Below are positions 27,109 to 36,500 of a stretch of 64,000 bases of DNA, in pieces. The DNA is from G965262015 sp965262015. GTDB taxonomy: Bacteria > Spirochaetota > Leptospiria > Turneriellales > CBDBES01. The first letter of the stretch is position 1; the number at the start of each line of letters is the position of its first letter. The stretch lies in assembly GCA_965262015.1 (NCBI GenBank), contig OZ253494.1, positions 806,001 through 870,000 of the forward strand. Direction: 5' to 3'. Below the pieces are notes generated by a model that saw only the letters and a list, made by a program, of their open reading frames with translations, had not been told where the DNA came from and did no database searches. Position numbers and translations under genes: made by a program.

Positions 27109-28652
27109 TGCCTCCATCAACCATACATACAACATTTAATATACCCATTGTCACTGCTCAAGAAGCTTTAGATATAGATAAAACATCCATAGAAACATAT
27201 GGGTTGGATGCTCGCCTATTAATGGGTTGGGCTGGTTACGGGATTTTTTTGCAACTGCACATAAAAAAGATGTTCCATAAAGCTCCTGCTATCCATTTTT
27301 TACTAGGTAAAGGGAATAATGCAGGTGACGGCTATGTATTAGCCTGGCATATACTAAATAGTAGTAGTAAAAAAATATATTTTTGGCAATGGGATGCTCC
27401 ACACACCAAAGATGCTATATACTTTTCTGACTTATGCCAAAATAATTATCATAATCAGATTACTATTGCTCCACTATATAAAATTACTTCATTCCCTTTT
27501 TTAAAAAATATGCTTATCATAGATTGCCTCTTTGGCTCGGGGATGAGAGGGCAATTACCAAAACCCATGAGTAAAATATTTAATCTCTTAAACCAATTAA
27601 CGCATATCAAATGTATTGCAATAGACATTGCCAGCGGTTTATCTGCTGATGCTGACGCTATAACACATGAACCCTTAAAAGCAGATATTACCTATGCCTT
27701 GGGAGCATATAAAATTACGCAACTATTACCCCCTGGTATATTTTATTCTGGAAAAATTAAACTTATTACAATTGGTTTTGCCTATACTAGAGAATATGAA
27801 CATCGAAGACTAGCAAAGCATATCCCCTACCAAACACTAAGAAAAAATAACTCAAATAAATATACTAGTGGTGTATTACACATACTAGGGGGTAGTGCAT
27901 CAATGGAAGGTTCTACCTATATGGCAGGAAATATTTTTTTACAGATGGGGGGAGGGATGACGAAAATATATTCTACATCAACAAGCATCAAAAAATATCT
28001 AAGTAAAACTCCTGAAATTCTATACATAACCCAGGATAACATCAGCATACTGTGTAACTTATTTTTAGAAAACATTCAAAACATACAATCTAAGCCATAT
28101 AAAACTGTAATACTTATTGGGATAGGACTGGCTGAACAATTAGATCGTGCATTCTTACAAACCATATTAGCATTAGATAAGTTACTGATTATTTTTGATG
28201 GTTCTATTTTATCTCATATCTCACAACATAGTGATTTGTTTCAAAATAACTATGGGGCAACAGTAATCATGACACCACATACTGGTGAAGCACGTAGATT
28301 AGTATGCCAAAAAACTATCACTAATCATCGTACGCTTGCCCTAAAAATAGCCAACCTATATAATTGTTATGTATATTTGAAAGGTCCAGGTGGCATACTA
28401 GTTTCTCCACCACAAGATACGATGAATAATCAAGAGATTTATTTTCATTCACAACATTTTCAGCTTGCGACTGCCGGCACAGGAGATTTATTAGTAGGTA
28501 TCATCGCAAATATGTTATACCGGTATAACAAACCTATCCAGGCTATTGAAAAAGGTATAATAACCTATCTTTCGTTGGCTAAACAAATAGCACAAACAAA
28601 TGGTTCAAAGGATTTTCTTACACCATCACAGATGATGTCGCTAATGAGATAA
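27099..28652 (+). CDS. Bifunctional NAD(P)H-hydrate epimerase / ADP-dependent dehydratase
   Basis: 517 residues, repairing hydrated NAD(P)H. The N-terminal epimerase (NnrE/YjeF_N) shows LLGKGNNAGDGYVLAWHIL, IDCLFGSGMRGQLP and IAIDIASGLSADA. The C-terminal dehydratase (NnrD, ribokinase-like) shows LHILGGSASMEGSTYMAG, VIMTPHTGEARRL and ATAGTGDLLVGIIANML. Both catalytic modules look intact. Last gene of the operon. Starts inside the end of the lipoprotein gene. Confidence 0.95.
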   Translation: MEIVPPSTIHTTFNIPIVTAQEALDIDKTSIETYGLDARLLMGWAGYGIFLQLHIKKMFHKAPAIHFLLGKGNNAGDGYVLAWHILNSSSKKIYFWQWDAPHTKDAIYFSDLCQNNYHNQITIAPLYKITSFPFLKNMLIIDCLFGSGMRGQLPKPMSKIFNLLNQLTHIKCIAIDIASGLSADADAITHEPLKADITYALGAYKITQLLPPGIFYSGKIKLITIGFAYTREYEHRRLAKHIPYQTLRKNNSNKYTSGVLHILGGSASMEGSTYMAGNIFLQMGGGMTKIYSTSTSIKKYLSKTPEILYITQDNISILCNLFLENIQNIQSKPYKTVILIGIGLAEQLDRAFLQTILALDKLLIIFDGSILSHISQHSDLFQNNYGATVIMTPHTGEARRLVCQKTITNHRTLALKIANLYNCYVYLKGPGGILVSPPQDTMNNQEIYFHSQHFQLATAGTGDLLVGIIANMLYRYNKPIQAIEKGIITYLSLAKQIAQTNGSKDFLTPSQMMSLMR

Positions 28653-28708
28653 TAAAACAAATTTTGTACGCTAGAGTAAGCAGGGCAGAAAAACAATCAT
28701 CAACATCG

Positions 28709-29353
28709 CTACCATTGGATATGCTTTGCATCATCAACAAACTTTGCCAGACCTATCTCAGTTAAAGGGTGCTCAAAAAGCAGATGAAAAACATTCACTG
28801 GTAGCGTAACTGCATCTACACCACATAAAGCAGAATATTTAACATCCCCTGCACTACGAATACTAGCAACAAGTATTTGTGTAGACAGATCATAATTATC
28901 ATAAATCTGGCGAATATCCTGTATGAGTTCAGTACCATAGGCAGCGTAATCATTAGCACGCCCCATAAAAGGAGAAATATACGTGGCACCTGATTTGGCT
29001 GCCAATAAAGCTTGGTTAGCTGAAAAACATAAAGTAACGTTAGTACGTATTTTTTGTCGTGTAAGTTCTTTAACCACCACCAGGCCATCTTTAGTTAATG
29101 GTATTTTGATCACAGTTTTAGAGCTAATTTCGCTGAGCTCTAAAGCTTCCTTTAACATACCCCGTACATCAGTAGCTAAAACTTCAACAGAAACGCAATC
29201 ATCTACAATATCACATATTTCTTTAACAACCTTAGTGAAGGACATATCCTGCTTAACAATTAAACTAGGATTTGTAGTAATACCATCTAGTAGGCCAGTG
29301 TCGTGAATGACTTTAATATCTAACACATTGGCAGAATCAAGAAAAAGTTGCAT
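28709..29353 (-). CDS. tal: Transaldolase (small TalC/FSA type)
   Basis: 214 residues, the short subfamily. FLDSANVLDIKVIHDTGLLDGITTNPSLI is the family N-terminus, VIKIPLT carries the Schiff-base Lys, and NVTLCFSANQALLAAKSGATYISPFMGR completes the barrel signature. It transfers dihydroxyacetone units in the pentose phosphate pathway, pairing with the transketolase at 2.8 kb. An AGGAGG sequence precedes the ATG by 6 nt. Confidence 0.95.
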   Translation of the reverse strand: MQLFLDSANVLDIKVIHDTGLLDGITTNPSLIVKQDMSFTKVVKEICDIVDDCVSVEVLATDVRGMLKEALELSEISSKTVIKIPLTKDGLVVVKELTRQKIRTNVTLCFSANQALLAAKSGATYISPFMGRANDYAAYGTELIQDIRQIYDNYDLSTQILVASIRSAGDVKYSALCGVDAVTLPVNVFHLLFEHPLTEIGLAKFVDDAKHIQW

Positions 29354-29455
29354 ATAGGAGGATATATCTTAAAGATATAATAGCATGTCAACCATAGAAC
29401 ATGATAATACCTTATCCAATCAGTGATTCTCTAGCTAAATGTACCCATAAACGAC

Positions 29456-30043
29456 TTACATACTAGGCGGAGGTGCAATTTCTAGATTAATCAGTTTACC
29501 AGTGGCGATATCAAAAACACAGCCATATATATGCAAATTCTTGTTATGATAAGCTTTATGTACTGCCCCAACCTTCAACAGGTTTGTACACTGTTCTCGT
29601 ACATTATGCTCAACTAAACATTTATAGCGTTCTTCGTCATCTGATATCGCATCCAAGCTATTTTCGTGTAGAGCATATACATCCCGGATATTATGTATCC
29701 AGGAATTAAGGACACCTAGATCTGCTACATCCATGGCAGCCTTAACTCCACCACAACCATAGTGACCACATAATATGATATGGTCTACTTCTAGAACTTC
29801 TACGGCATAAGTGATTACAGATATTGCATTCATATCTGTATTCTGTACAACATTTGCAATATTACGATGTACAAATACATCTCCTAATGACATTCCCATG
29901 ATGATTTCAGGACAGACTCGACTATCAGAACAACCAATATAGAGTACATGAGGCGACTGTCCCTGAGCTAACTCAGTAAAATACTGTTGAGAATACTTGG
30001 ATCGCCATTCTTTATTATTTTTCAAAATTTCTTGTATATTCAC
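29456..30043 (-). CDS. can: Beta-class carbonic anhydrase
   Basis: 195 residues. The zinc ligands and catalytic dyad are visible in YIGCSDSRV (Cys, Asp-Arg pair) and LCGHYGCGGVKAAMD (His, Cys). VHRNIANVVQNTDMN follows the family. It interconverts CO2 and bicarbonate in the cytosol. It lies 15 bp downstream of a bestrophin-type channel gene on the same strand, suggesting joint bicarbonate/CO2 handling. Confidence 0.96.
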   Translation of the reverse strand: MNIQEILKNNKEWRSKYSQQYFTELAQGQSPHVLYIGCSDSRVCPEIIMGMSLGDVFVHRNIANVVQNTDMNAISVITYAVEVLEVDHIILCGHYGCGGVKAAMDVADLGVLNSWIHNIRDVYALHENSLDAISDDEERYKCLVEHNVREQCTNLLKVGAVHKAYHNKNLHIYGCVFDIATGKLINLEIAPPPSM

Positions 30044-30058
30044 TTAAACTTCCTAAAT

Positions 30059-31084
30059 TTAATATGATGTATCAAATTTATCATTCCAACTGAGTAATGG
30101 AGGTAGGTTATCCTCATCTAACATTTGACAAATATCAATTTCAATCTTGCGAGTAATATCAGTGATGGGGATATCATTAGGTAAACCTTCAAAAGGATTT
30201 TCACTGTAGTCACCAATCCACTCCATCAACCAGAAAACCCATGAAGCCAGAACAGACACTGGTATAGATAACCATATTAAGTTCATATTAGAAAAATCAG
30301 TTACAAAAACACTGAGCATGCTAAAAGGTAAAAAGAAGAGGAATAAACAAACAAAGAAATAACTTCCTGATGTATATTGTCTTGGGAAAGGAAAATATTT
30401 AATCCGTTCACATTGCCCTTGAAGGGTGTAACATTTTTCTATCATACCTGCTAATGCAATATGCCTAAAATTATCAATGAGACCCATCATCTTGATCTCT
30501 TTAAGATGGCGAGACTGGAGACTTAAAATATGAGAAGCATAATTCATTTTGCTCATGACATATTCATAATCCTGGTGAGAAAGATATCTATTTAATACAA
30601 TAAAGTTTTCTTCTGTAATATCCATACCTGCCTTTTTTCTTAGACGTTGATCAGATGAACTATTATGTTCCCACTTTTGTAATTTACGTAATTGAAAAGT
30701 AAGTGCATAAAGCCAAGCAATATGGCGGTTAATAAAGATCCTATGAATAGATGCCAAAGACACGTCATTATGAAATTCAACAGCATCTTCATTACTGATC
30801 AGGTCTCTGATCATAACTGTAAATGAACGAGAAGAGTTTACTATCCCACCCCATATTTTCCTGGCTTCCCATAGACGTTCGTAAGAAGAGTTGTTTTTAA
30901 AACCTAAATAGAAAGCAACTGCAATACCGATCATTGGTATAAGTTGCCATGGCATGAGTAACCATTCAAACTCAAAAAAATAGTATAGAACAACGGGTAT
31001 CGTATCTAGTACAATAAAAGCAAGGATATGGCCTTTTGTCCATGTAATAACACCCAAAAGTGTATAACGCCGTATAGCCTGCAT
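30059..31084 (-). CDS. Bestrophin-family anion channel (UPF0187)
   Basis: 341 residues. Membrane segments near 20-40, 42-60, 232-255 and 262-285, and the family block FKNNSSYERLWEARKIWGGIVNSSRSF. The C-terminal NPFEGLPNDIPITDITRKIEID matches bacterial bestrophins. These form pentameric anion channels, and some eukaryotic members pass bicarbonate. Placed directly before carbonic anhydrase. Bicarbonate as substrate is inference from context. Confidence 0.9.
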   Translation of the reverse strand: MQAIRRYTLLGVITWTKGHILAFIVLDTIPVVLYYFFEFEWLLMPWQLIPMIGIAVAFYLGFKNNSSYERLWEARKIWGGIVNSSRSFTVMIRDLISNEDAVEFHNDVSLASIHRIFINRHIAWLYALTFQLRKLQKWEHNSSSDQRLRKKAGMDITEENFIVLNRYLSHQDYEYVMSKMNYASHILSLQSRHLKEIKMMGLIDNFRHIALAGMIEKCYTLQGQCERIKYFPFPRQYTSGSYFFVCLFLFFLPFSMLSVFVTDFSNMNLIWLSIPVSVLASWVFWLMEWIGDYSENPFEGLPNDIPITDITRKIEIDICQMLDEDNLPPLLSWNDKFDTSY

Positions 31085-31383
31085 AGGTGGTCTCTAGTTA
31101 AATATGTTATTCACTGAAAACAAATAATTAAGAATTCTATATTTTTTTCTAATCTGTACCGTCAATTCCATTTTAAAGTGTGAATTGAAGCTTTACTCTT
31201 TAAAGTATGATTTGTATACAACTATTCGAAAAATTATGGCGATTCCCATATCCAGCCCAAAATCATAAATATTATTAGAAGCATGGAAAAACTTCACCAT
31301 GAAGCAGAACAAGTAGTTGGGAAATAGCTAAAAAAAGTGGATCTAGCACCCTACACCAGGGCAAAATATATACAAGATCGCAA
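31085..31383. other. Intergenic region downstream of the first NHL gene
   Basis: About 300 bp with no gene. The stretch next to the NHL stop (about 31361-31384, GGGCAAAATATATACAAGA) also flanks the second NHL gene at 33526-33545, so the two NHL genes share downstream DNA. Confidence 0.5.
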
Positions 31384-32619
31384 TCATTGTGGTATGGTTA
31401 TCTTACGGATACTGTGGTTCAACCTATCTGCCACATATACATATACAACATCACCTGCAACATCATTATAAACCGCTACTCCTTCAGGATTATTAAATTT
31501 TGCTACGTTACCTGCACCATTTGTAAAATCACTATTATTAGCGACACCTGCCAACGTGCTAACCACACCTTCAGACGTTATCCTACGGATGAGATGGCTC
31601 CCAGTATCTGCCACATATACATTGCCTGAACCATCAACCGCTACTCCATAAGGATTATTAAATTTTGCTATATTACCCGCACCATCCTTAAAACCTATAG
31701 CCCCAGTACCCGCCAACGTGCTAACCATAATCATACCTGCAACATCCGTTATCTTATGGATACGATGGTTAACTATATCAGCCACATATACATTGCCCAC
31801 ACTATCAACCGCTACTCCAAAAGGCTGATTAAAATCCCCACTACCTGCCAACGTGCTAACCATAACCATACCTGCAACATCCGTTATCTTGCGGATACGA
31901 TGGTTAACTATATCAGCCACATATACAAACCCCGCACTATCAATTGCTACTCCAAAAGGCTGATTAAATTGTGCTGAACTACCGCCACCCGCCAACGTAC
32001 TAACCACACCCGCCGACGTTATCTTGCGGATACGATGGTTACGACGATCCGCCACGTATACATTTTTATCACTATCAACCGCTACTCCACTAGGCTCATT
32101 AAATTGTGCTGGACTACCGCCACCCGCCAACGTTATAACCGTACCCGTACCACTAGGATCAAGTGTTATCTTGCGGATACGATGGTTACCAGTATCCGCC
32201 ACATATACAAACCCTTTACTATCAACCGCTACTCCACTAGGCTTATTAAATTGTGCTGGACTACCGCCACCCGCCAACGTTATAACCTGAACCTCGGCAC
32301 AGGTTTTATCACTTTTTTTTAAGGCATAATAGCTATCGCAAGAAGTACATTTTTCAATATTCTTCTTAGGAGATTTGCCTGTTGATTCAACACCATTGGG
32401 ACAAATAAAATTAAACCCTCCGCAAATTTCACCATTTAGATCAAAACTAAGATCGCAAGAAGTACATTTTTCTGTGTTAGCGGTTGAAACCTTGGTTGTT
32501 GAGGCAACACCATTCGTACAAATAGGATCAAACTGTCCAGAACCACCACCAGAAGGGGTAGTAGCGTCGGCAGAGGGGGCACCACCACATTGGACGCTTA
32601 CCACCAATACGGCAAACAC
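31384..32619 (-). CDS. NHL-repeat lipoprotein behind a slippage tract (currently out of frame with its ATG)
   Basis: The 411-codon frame holds two Cys-rich modules (CTNG...KCTSC, CPNG...KCTSCDSYYAL) and six NHL blades (for example GVAVDSKGFVYVADTGNHRIRKI split as GVAVDS/FVYVADTGNHRIRKI), a complete six-bladed propeller. The nominal GTG start at 32619 gives a signal peptide lacking its basic end. The frame is open further upstream and adds CKRYLSIS before VFAVLVVSVQC, completing a lipoprotein signal, but it has no ATG until 32807, upstream of 13 heptamers (32709-32799). That ATG (after AGAGAGGT) is now out of frame; one more heptamer, or two fewer, would restore it. I read this as a phase-off surface lipoprotein. 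Confidence 0.8.
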   Translation of the reverse strand: MFAVLVVSVQCGGAPSADATTPSGGGSGQFDPICTNGVASTTKVSTANTEKCTSCDLSFDLNGEICGGFNFICPNGVESTGKSPKKNIEKCTSCDSYYALKKSDKTCAEVQVITLAGGGSPAQFNKPSGVAVDSKGFVYVADTGNHRIRKITLDPSGTGTVITLAGGGSPAQFNEPSGVAVDSDKNVYVADRRNHRIRKITSAGVVSTLAGGGSSAQFNQPFGVAIDSAGFVYVADIVNHRIRKITDVAGMVMVSTLAGSGDFNQPFGVAVDSVGNVYVADIVNHRIHKITDVAGMIMVSTLAGTGAIGFKDGAGNIAKFNNPYGVAVDGSGNVYVADTGSHLIRRITSEGVVSTLAGVANNSDFTNGAGNVAKFNNPEGVAVYNDVAGDVVYVYVADRLNHSIRKITIPQ

Positions 32620-32708
32620 ACTGATCGAGAGGTATCTTTTGCATACATGGAAAGAATGTTGACCTTGATCAACAACTTGTTCTAAAAATTTAGGAAAAGA
32701 CTTATAGG

Positions 32709-32799
32709 TTGCTTGTTGCTTGTTGCTTGTTGCTTGTTGCTTGTTGCTTGTTGCTTGTTGCTTGTTGCTTGTTGCTTGTTGCTTGTTGCTTGTTGCTTG
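32709..32799. repeat. Heptanucleotide simple repeat, 13 x TTGCTTG
   Basis: Thirteen perfect 7-bp units, read CAAGCAA on the coding strand of the NHL lipoprotein gene. Seven is not a multiple of three, and none of the three frames through the tract contains a stop, so slippage changes the frame of everything downstream. The tract lies between a well-placed ATG (32807) and the signal peptide. Confidence 0.97.
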
Positions 32800-32954
32800 T
32801 TTATCATTTTAGTACCTCTCTTTACTGCACCAATTATGGTGCATCGAGACACGAAGTTCTCGTTGGCATAGAATATCTTCTTAATGAATAAAATGTCAAT
32901 TGTTTTTTCATTTCTGTAATTAAATATTTACTTCGCTGACAATCTGCCAGAAAA

Positions 32955-33436
32955 ATGTTATGTATTTGGAAGGTCTATTCTGCTTTCTATAATTGGCTAC
33001 AAACGATTCTAATTTTACTAGGTATTTTATTCGCTATAGCGGGCGGAGTTGTAGGTCTACTCTTAATTGGGGTTACCCTTTTAGTATTCTAGCATCAGGT
33101 GGCTTTATTACCCTTTCTGGACGTTGTTGTTTTAAATGGCATTGTCTTGGTTGGCTTGTTTAATCAACTTAAACTTTCTGGCGAGACCAGGCTGGCTATG
33201 AAATTAATTACACAGGGAACCTCTCTACGCCTTAGAGCTGTGATGATGACTGTTTTTAAAGGATAAGACTATATACCTTAGGCTTTCTGCCCATGATGTT
33301 GGCCACAGGAATGCATGTGCCGAAGTACAACAACCTCTAGCGACAGTAGTTGTGGGTGATATTCTTAGACATCCCTACGGTTACTGGACCTGCTAGACTC
33401 TAGCGACAGTAGTTGTGGGTGGTATTCTTAGACCCT
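32955..33436 (+). pseudogene. Decayed RND heavy-metal efflux pump (CzcA/CusA-type) fragment
   Basis: A 45-codon frame from 32955 reads ...LILLGILFAIAGGVVGLLLIGVTL, matching the transmembrane region of CzcA before its 'GFI.L.G' loop. After a frameshift comes VVVLNGIVLVGLFNQLKLSG and RLRAVMMTVFKG, then in yet another frame LGFLPMMLATGM and PLATVVVGDIL, the normal order near the C-terminus of CzcA. Stops and frameshifts separate the pieces. A 36-bp segment (33335-33370) is duplicated with one mismatch at 33398-33433. Only about 480 bp of a roughly 3-kb gene remains. Confidence 0.75.
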
Positions 33437-33510
33437 AATTGTCTTGCTAAATTTATACAATATGTATATCAATGAGAAAAAATAGATATACATGAAAGAA
33501 AACCAAGCAC

Positions 33511-33528
33511 CCCTGCCCCGTAGCAGGG
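33511..33528 (-). terminator. Possible terminator of the large NHL gene
   Basis: Stem CCCTGC/GCAGGG with loop CCCGTA, 17 bp beyond the stop of the minus-strand gene and followed on that strand by a T-rich stretch (GGTTTTCTTTC). Confidence 0.4.
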
Positions 33529-33544
33529 CAAAATATATACAAGA

Positions 33545-36500
33545 CTATTGTGGTATGGTTATCTTACGGATACGATGATTGGTATAATCTGCTACATATA
33601 CATTGCCATCACTATCAACTGCTATACCAGTAGGGCTATTAAATCGTGCTACGTTACCCGCACCATCCATAAAACCATAATTACCAGTACCCGCCAACGT
33701 ACTAACCAAACCACTAGACGTTATCTTGCGGATACGATGGTTATCAGTATCTGCCACATATACATTACCTAAACTATCAACCGCTACTCCTCTAGGTTCA
33801 TTAAATCGTGCTACGTTACCCGCACCATTTGTAGAACCACTACTACCAGTACCCGCCAACGTACTAACCAAACCACTAGACGTTATCTTGCGGATACGAT
33901 GGTTATCTCCGTCTGCCACATATATATTGCCTGAACTATCAATTGCTACTCCTCTAGGTTCATTAAATTTTGCTACATTACCCGCACCATCCCTAAAACC
34001 ATGAGTACCAGTACCCGCAAATGTGCTAACCTCAACCACACCCATAGAATTCGTGATTATCTTGCGGATACGATGGTTACTCACATCTGCCACATATACA
34101 TTGCCTGAACTATCAACCGCTACTCCTTGGGGATAACTAAATTTTGCTACACTAACCACACCATCCACAAAACCCCCTAGAGTACCCATACCTGCCAACG
34201 TGCTAACCACACCACTAGACGTTATCTTTCGGATACGATGGTTATTCTGATCTGCCACATATACATTGCCTGAACCATCAACCACTACTCCTTGGGGATT
34301 CTTAAATTTTGCTACATTACCCGCACTATTCCTAAAACCTGCAGCCCCAGTACCCGCCAACGTGCTAACCACACCACCAGACGTTATCTTTCGGATACGC
34401 TGGTTATTCGTATCTCCCACATATACATTGTCTGAACCATCAACCGTTACTCCACTAGGAAAATTAAATTTTGCTACATTACCCGCACCATTCCTAAAAC
34501 CCTGATCACCAGTACCCGCCAACGTCTCAACAGAAACGATGACACAGGTTTCATCACTTTTTTTTAACACATAATAACTATCACAAGAATCACATTTTTT
34601 TATATTGGCAGTAGGAACCTTTACCATCAAGGCAACACCATTCATACAAATAGGATCAAACCCTCCGCAAAGTTCACCATTTAGATCAAAACCACTATTA
34701 CAAGAAGCACACTTTTCTGTATTAGCAAAGAAAACCTTTACCGTCGAAGGGGTTCCATTCGTACAAATAGGATCAAGGGTAGGAGGTTCTATGATTAGCT
34801 TACGGATACGATTGTTTGTCCAAGTACTCCCCACATATAGATTACCTAAGCCATCAACCGCTACTCCATAAGGCTTACTAAATTTTGCTACATTACCCGC
34901 ACCATCCACAAATCCACCACCAGAACCCGCCAACGTGCTAACCACACCGCCAGACGTTATCTCTCGGATGCGATGGTTACTAGAATCTGCCACATATACA
35001 TTGCCTGAAACATCAACCGCTATTCCTTTAGGCTTATTAAATCTTGCTACATTACCCGCACCATCCATAAATCCACTAACAGCACCCGCCAACGTTGTAA
35101 CCACACCACCAGACGTTATCTTACGGATACGATTATTATCAGAATCTGCCACATATACAAACCCTGAAACATCAACCGCTACTCCATTAGGCTTATTGAA
35201 TTGTGCTACATTACCCGCACCATCCATAAATCCACTACCACCAGTACCCGCCAACGTTGTAACCACACCACTAGACGTTATCTTACGGATACGATTGTTA
35301 TTCTTATCCGCCACATATACAAACCCTGAACCATCAACCGCTACTCCAACAGGAGAATTAAATTGTGCTACATTACCCGCACCATCCATAAAACCACTAC
35401 CACCAGTACCCGCCAACGTACTAACCACACCACCAGACGTTATCTTACGGATACGATGGTTAGAAGTATCTGCCACATATACAAACCCTGAACCATCAAC
35501 CGCTACTCCATGAGGATAACTAAATTTTGCTACATTACCCGCACCATCCATAAAACCACTACCACCAGTACCCGCCAATGTGCTAACCACACCACCAGAC
35601 GTTATCTTACGGATACTATGGTTATTCTTATCTGCCACATATACATTGCTTGAATTATCAACCGCTACTCCTCTAGGATCCTTCAATTGTGCTACATTAC
35701 TCGCACCATCCCTAAATCCACTAACAGTACCCGCCAACGTCTCAACAGATACTGGAGCACAGGTTTTATCACTTTTTAAGGCATAATAGTTATCACAAGA
35801 AGCACACTTTTCTGTGTTGGCAAAGAAAACCTTTGCTGTTGAAGGGGTTCCATTCGTACAAATAGGATCAAGAGTAGGAGGTTCTATGATTATCTTGCGG
35901 ACACGATTGTTACCCCAAGCACCCACCACATATACATTGCCTAAACCATCAATTGCTACTCCATAAGGAATATTAAATTGTGCTACATTACCTGCACCAT
36001 CCGTGCTACCTGCAGTCCCAGTACCCGCCAACGTTGTAACCACACCACCAGATGTTATCTTACGGATACTATGGTTGTTTATATCTGCCACATATACATT
36101 GCCTAAACCATCAACCGCTACTCCATGAGGCTCATTAAATTGTGCTACATTACCCACACCATCCATAAAACCTGCAGTTCCAGTACCCGCCAATGTGCTA
36201 ACCACACCACCAGACGTTATCTTACGGATACGATGGTTATTTTCATCTCCCACATATACATTGCCTGAGTTATCAACCGCTACTCCTCTAGGCTCACTAA
36301 ATAGTGCTACATTACCTGCACCATCCATAAAACCTGCAGTCCCAGTACCCGCCAATGTGCTAACCACACCACCAGACGTTATCTTACGGATACTATGGTT
36401 ATCAGTATCCGCCACATATACATTGCCTGAATCATCAATCACTACTCCATGAGGATTATTAAATTGTGCTACATTACTCGCACCATCCATAAAACCTGCA

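Noticed and set aside
30059..31084. Large multi-spanning transporter identity for the bestrophin gene
   Set aside because: Only about four membrane segments and the bestrophin family block are present.
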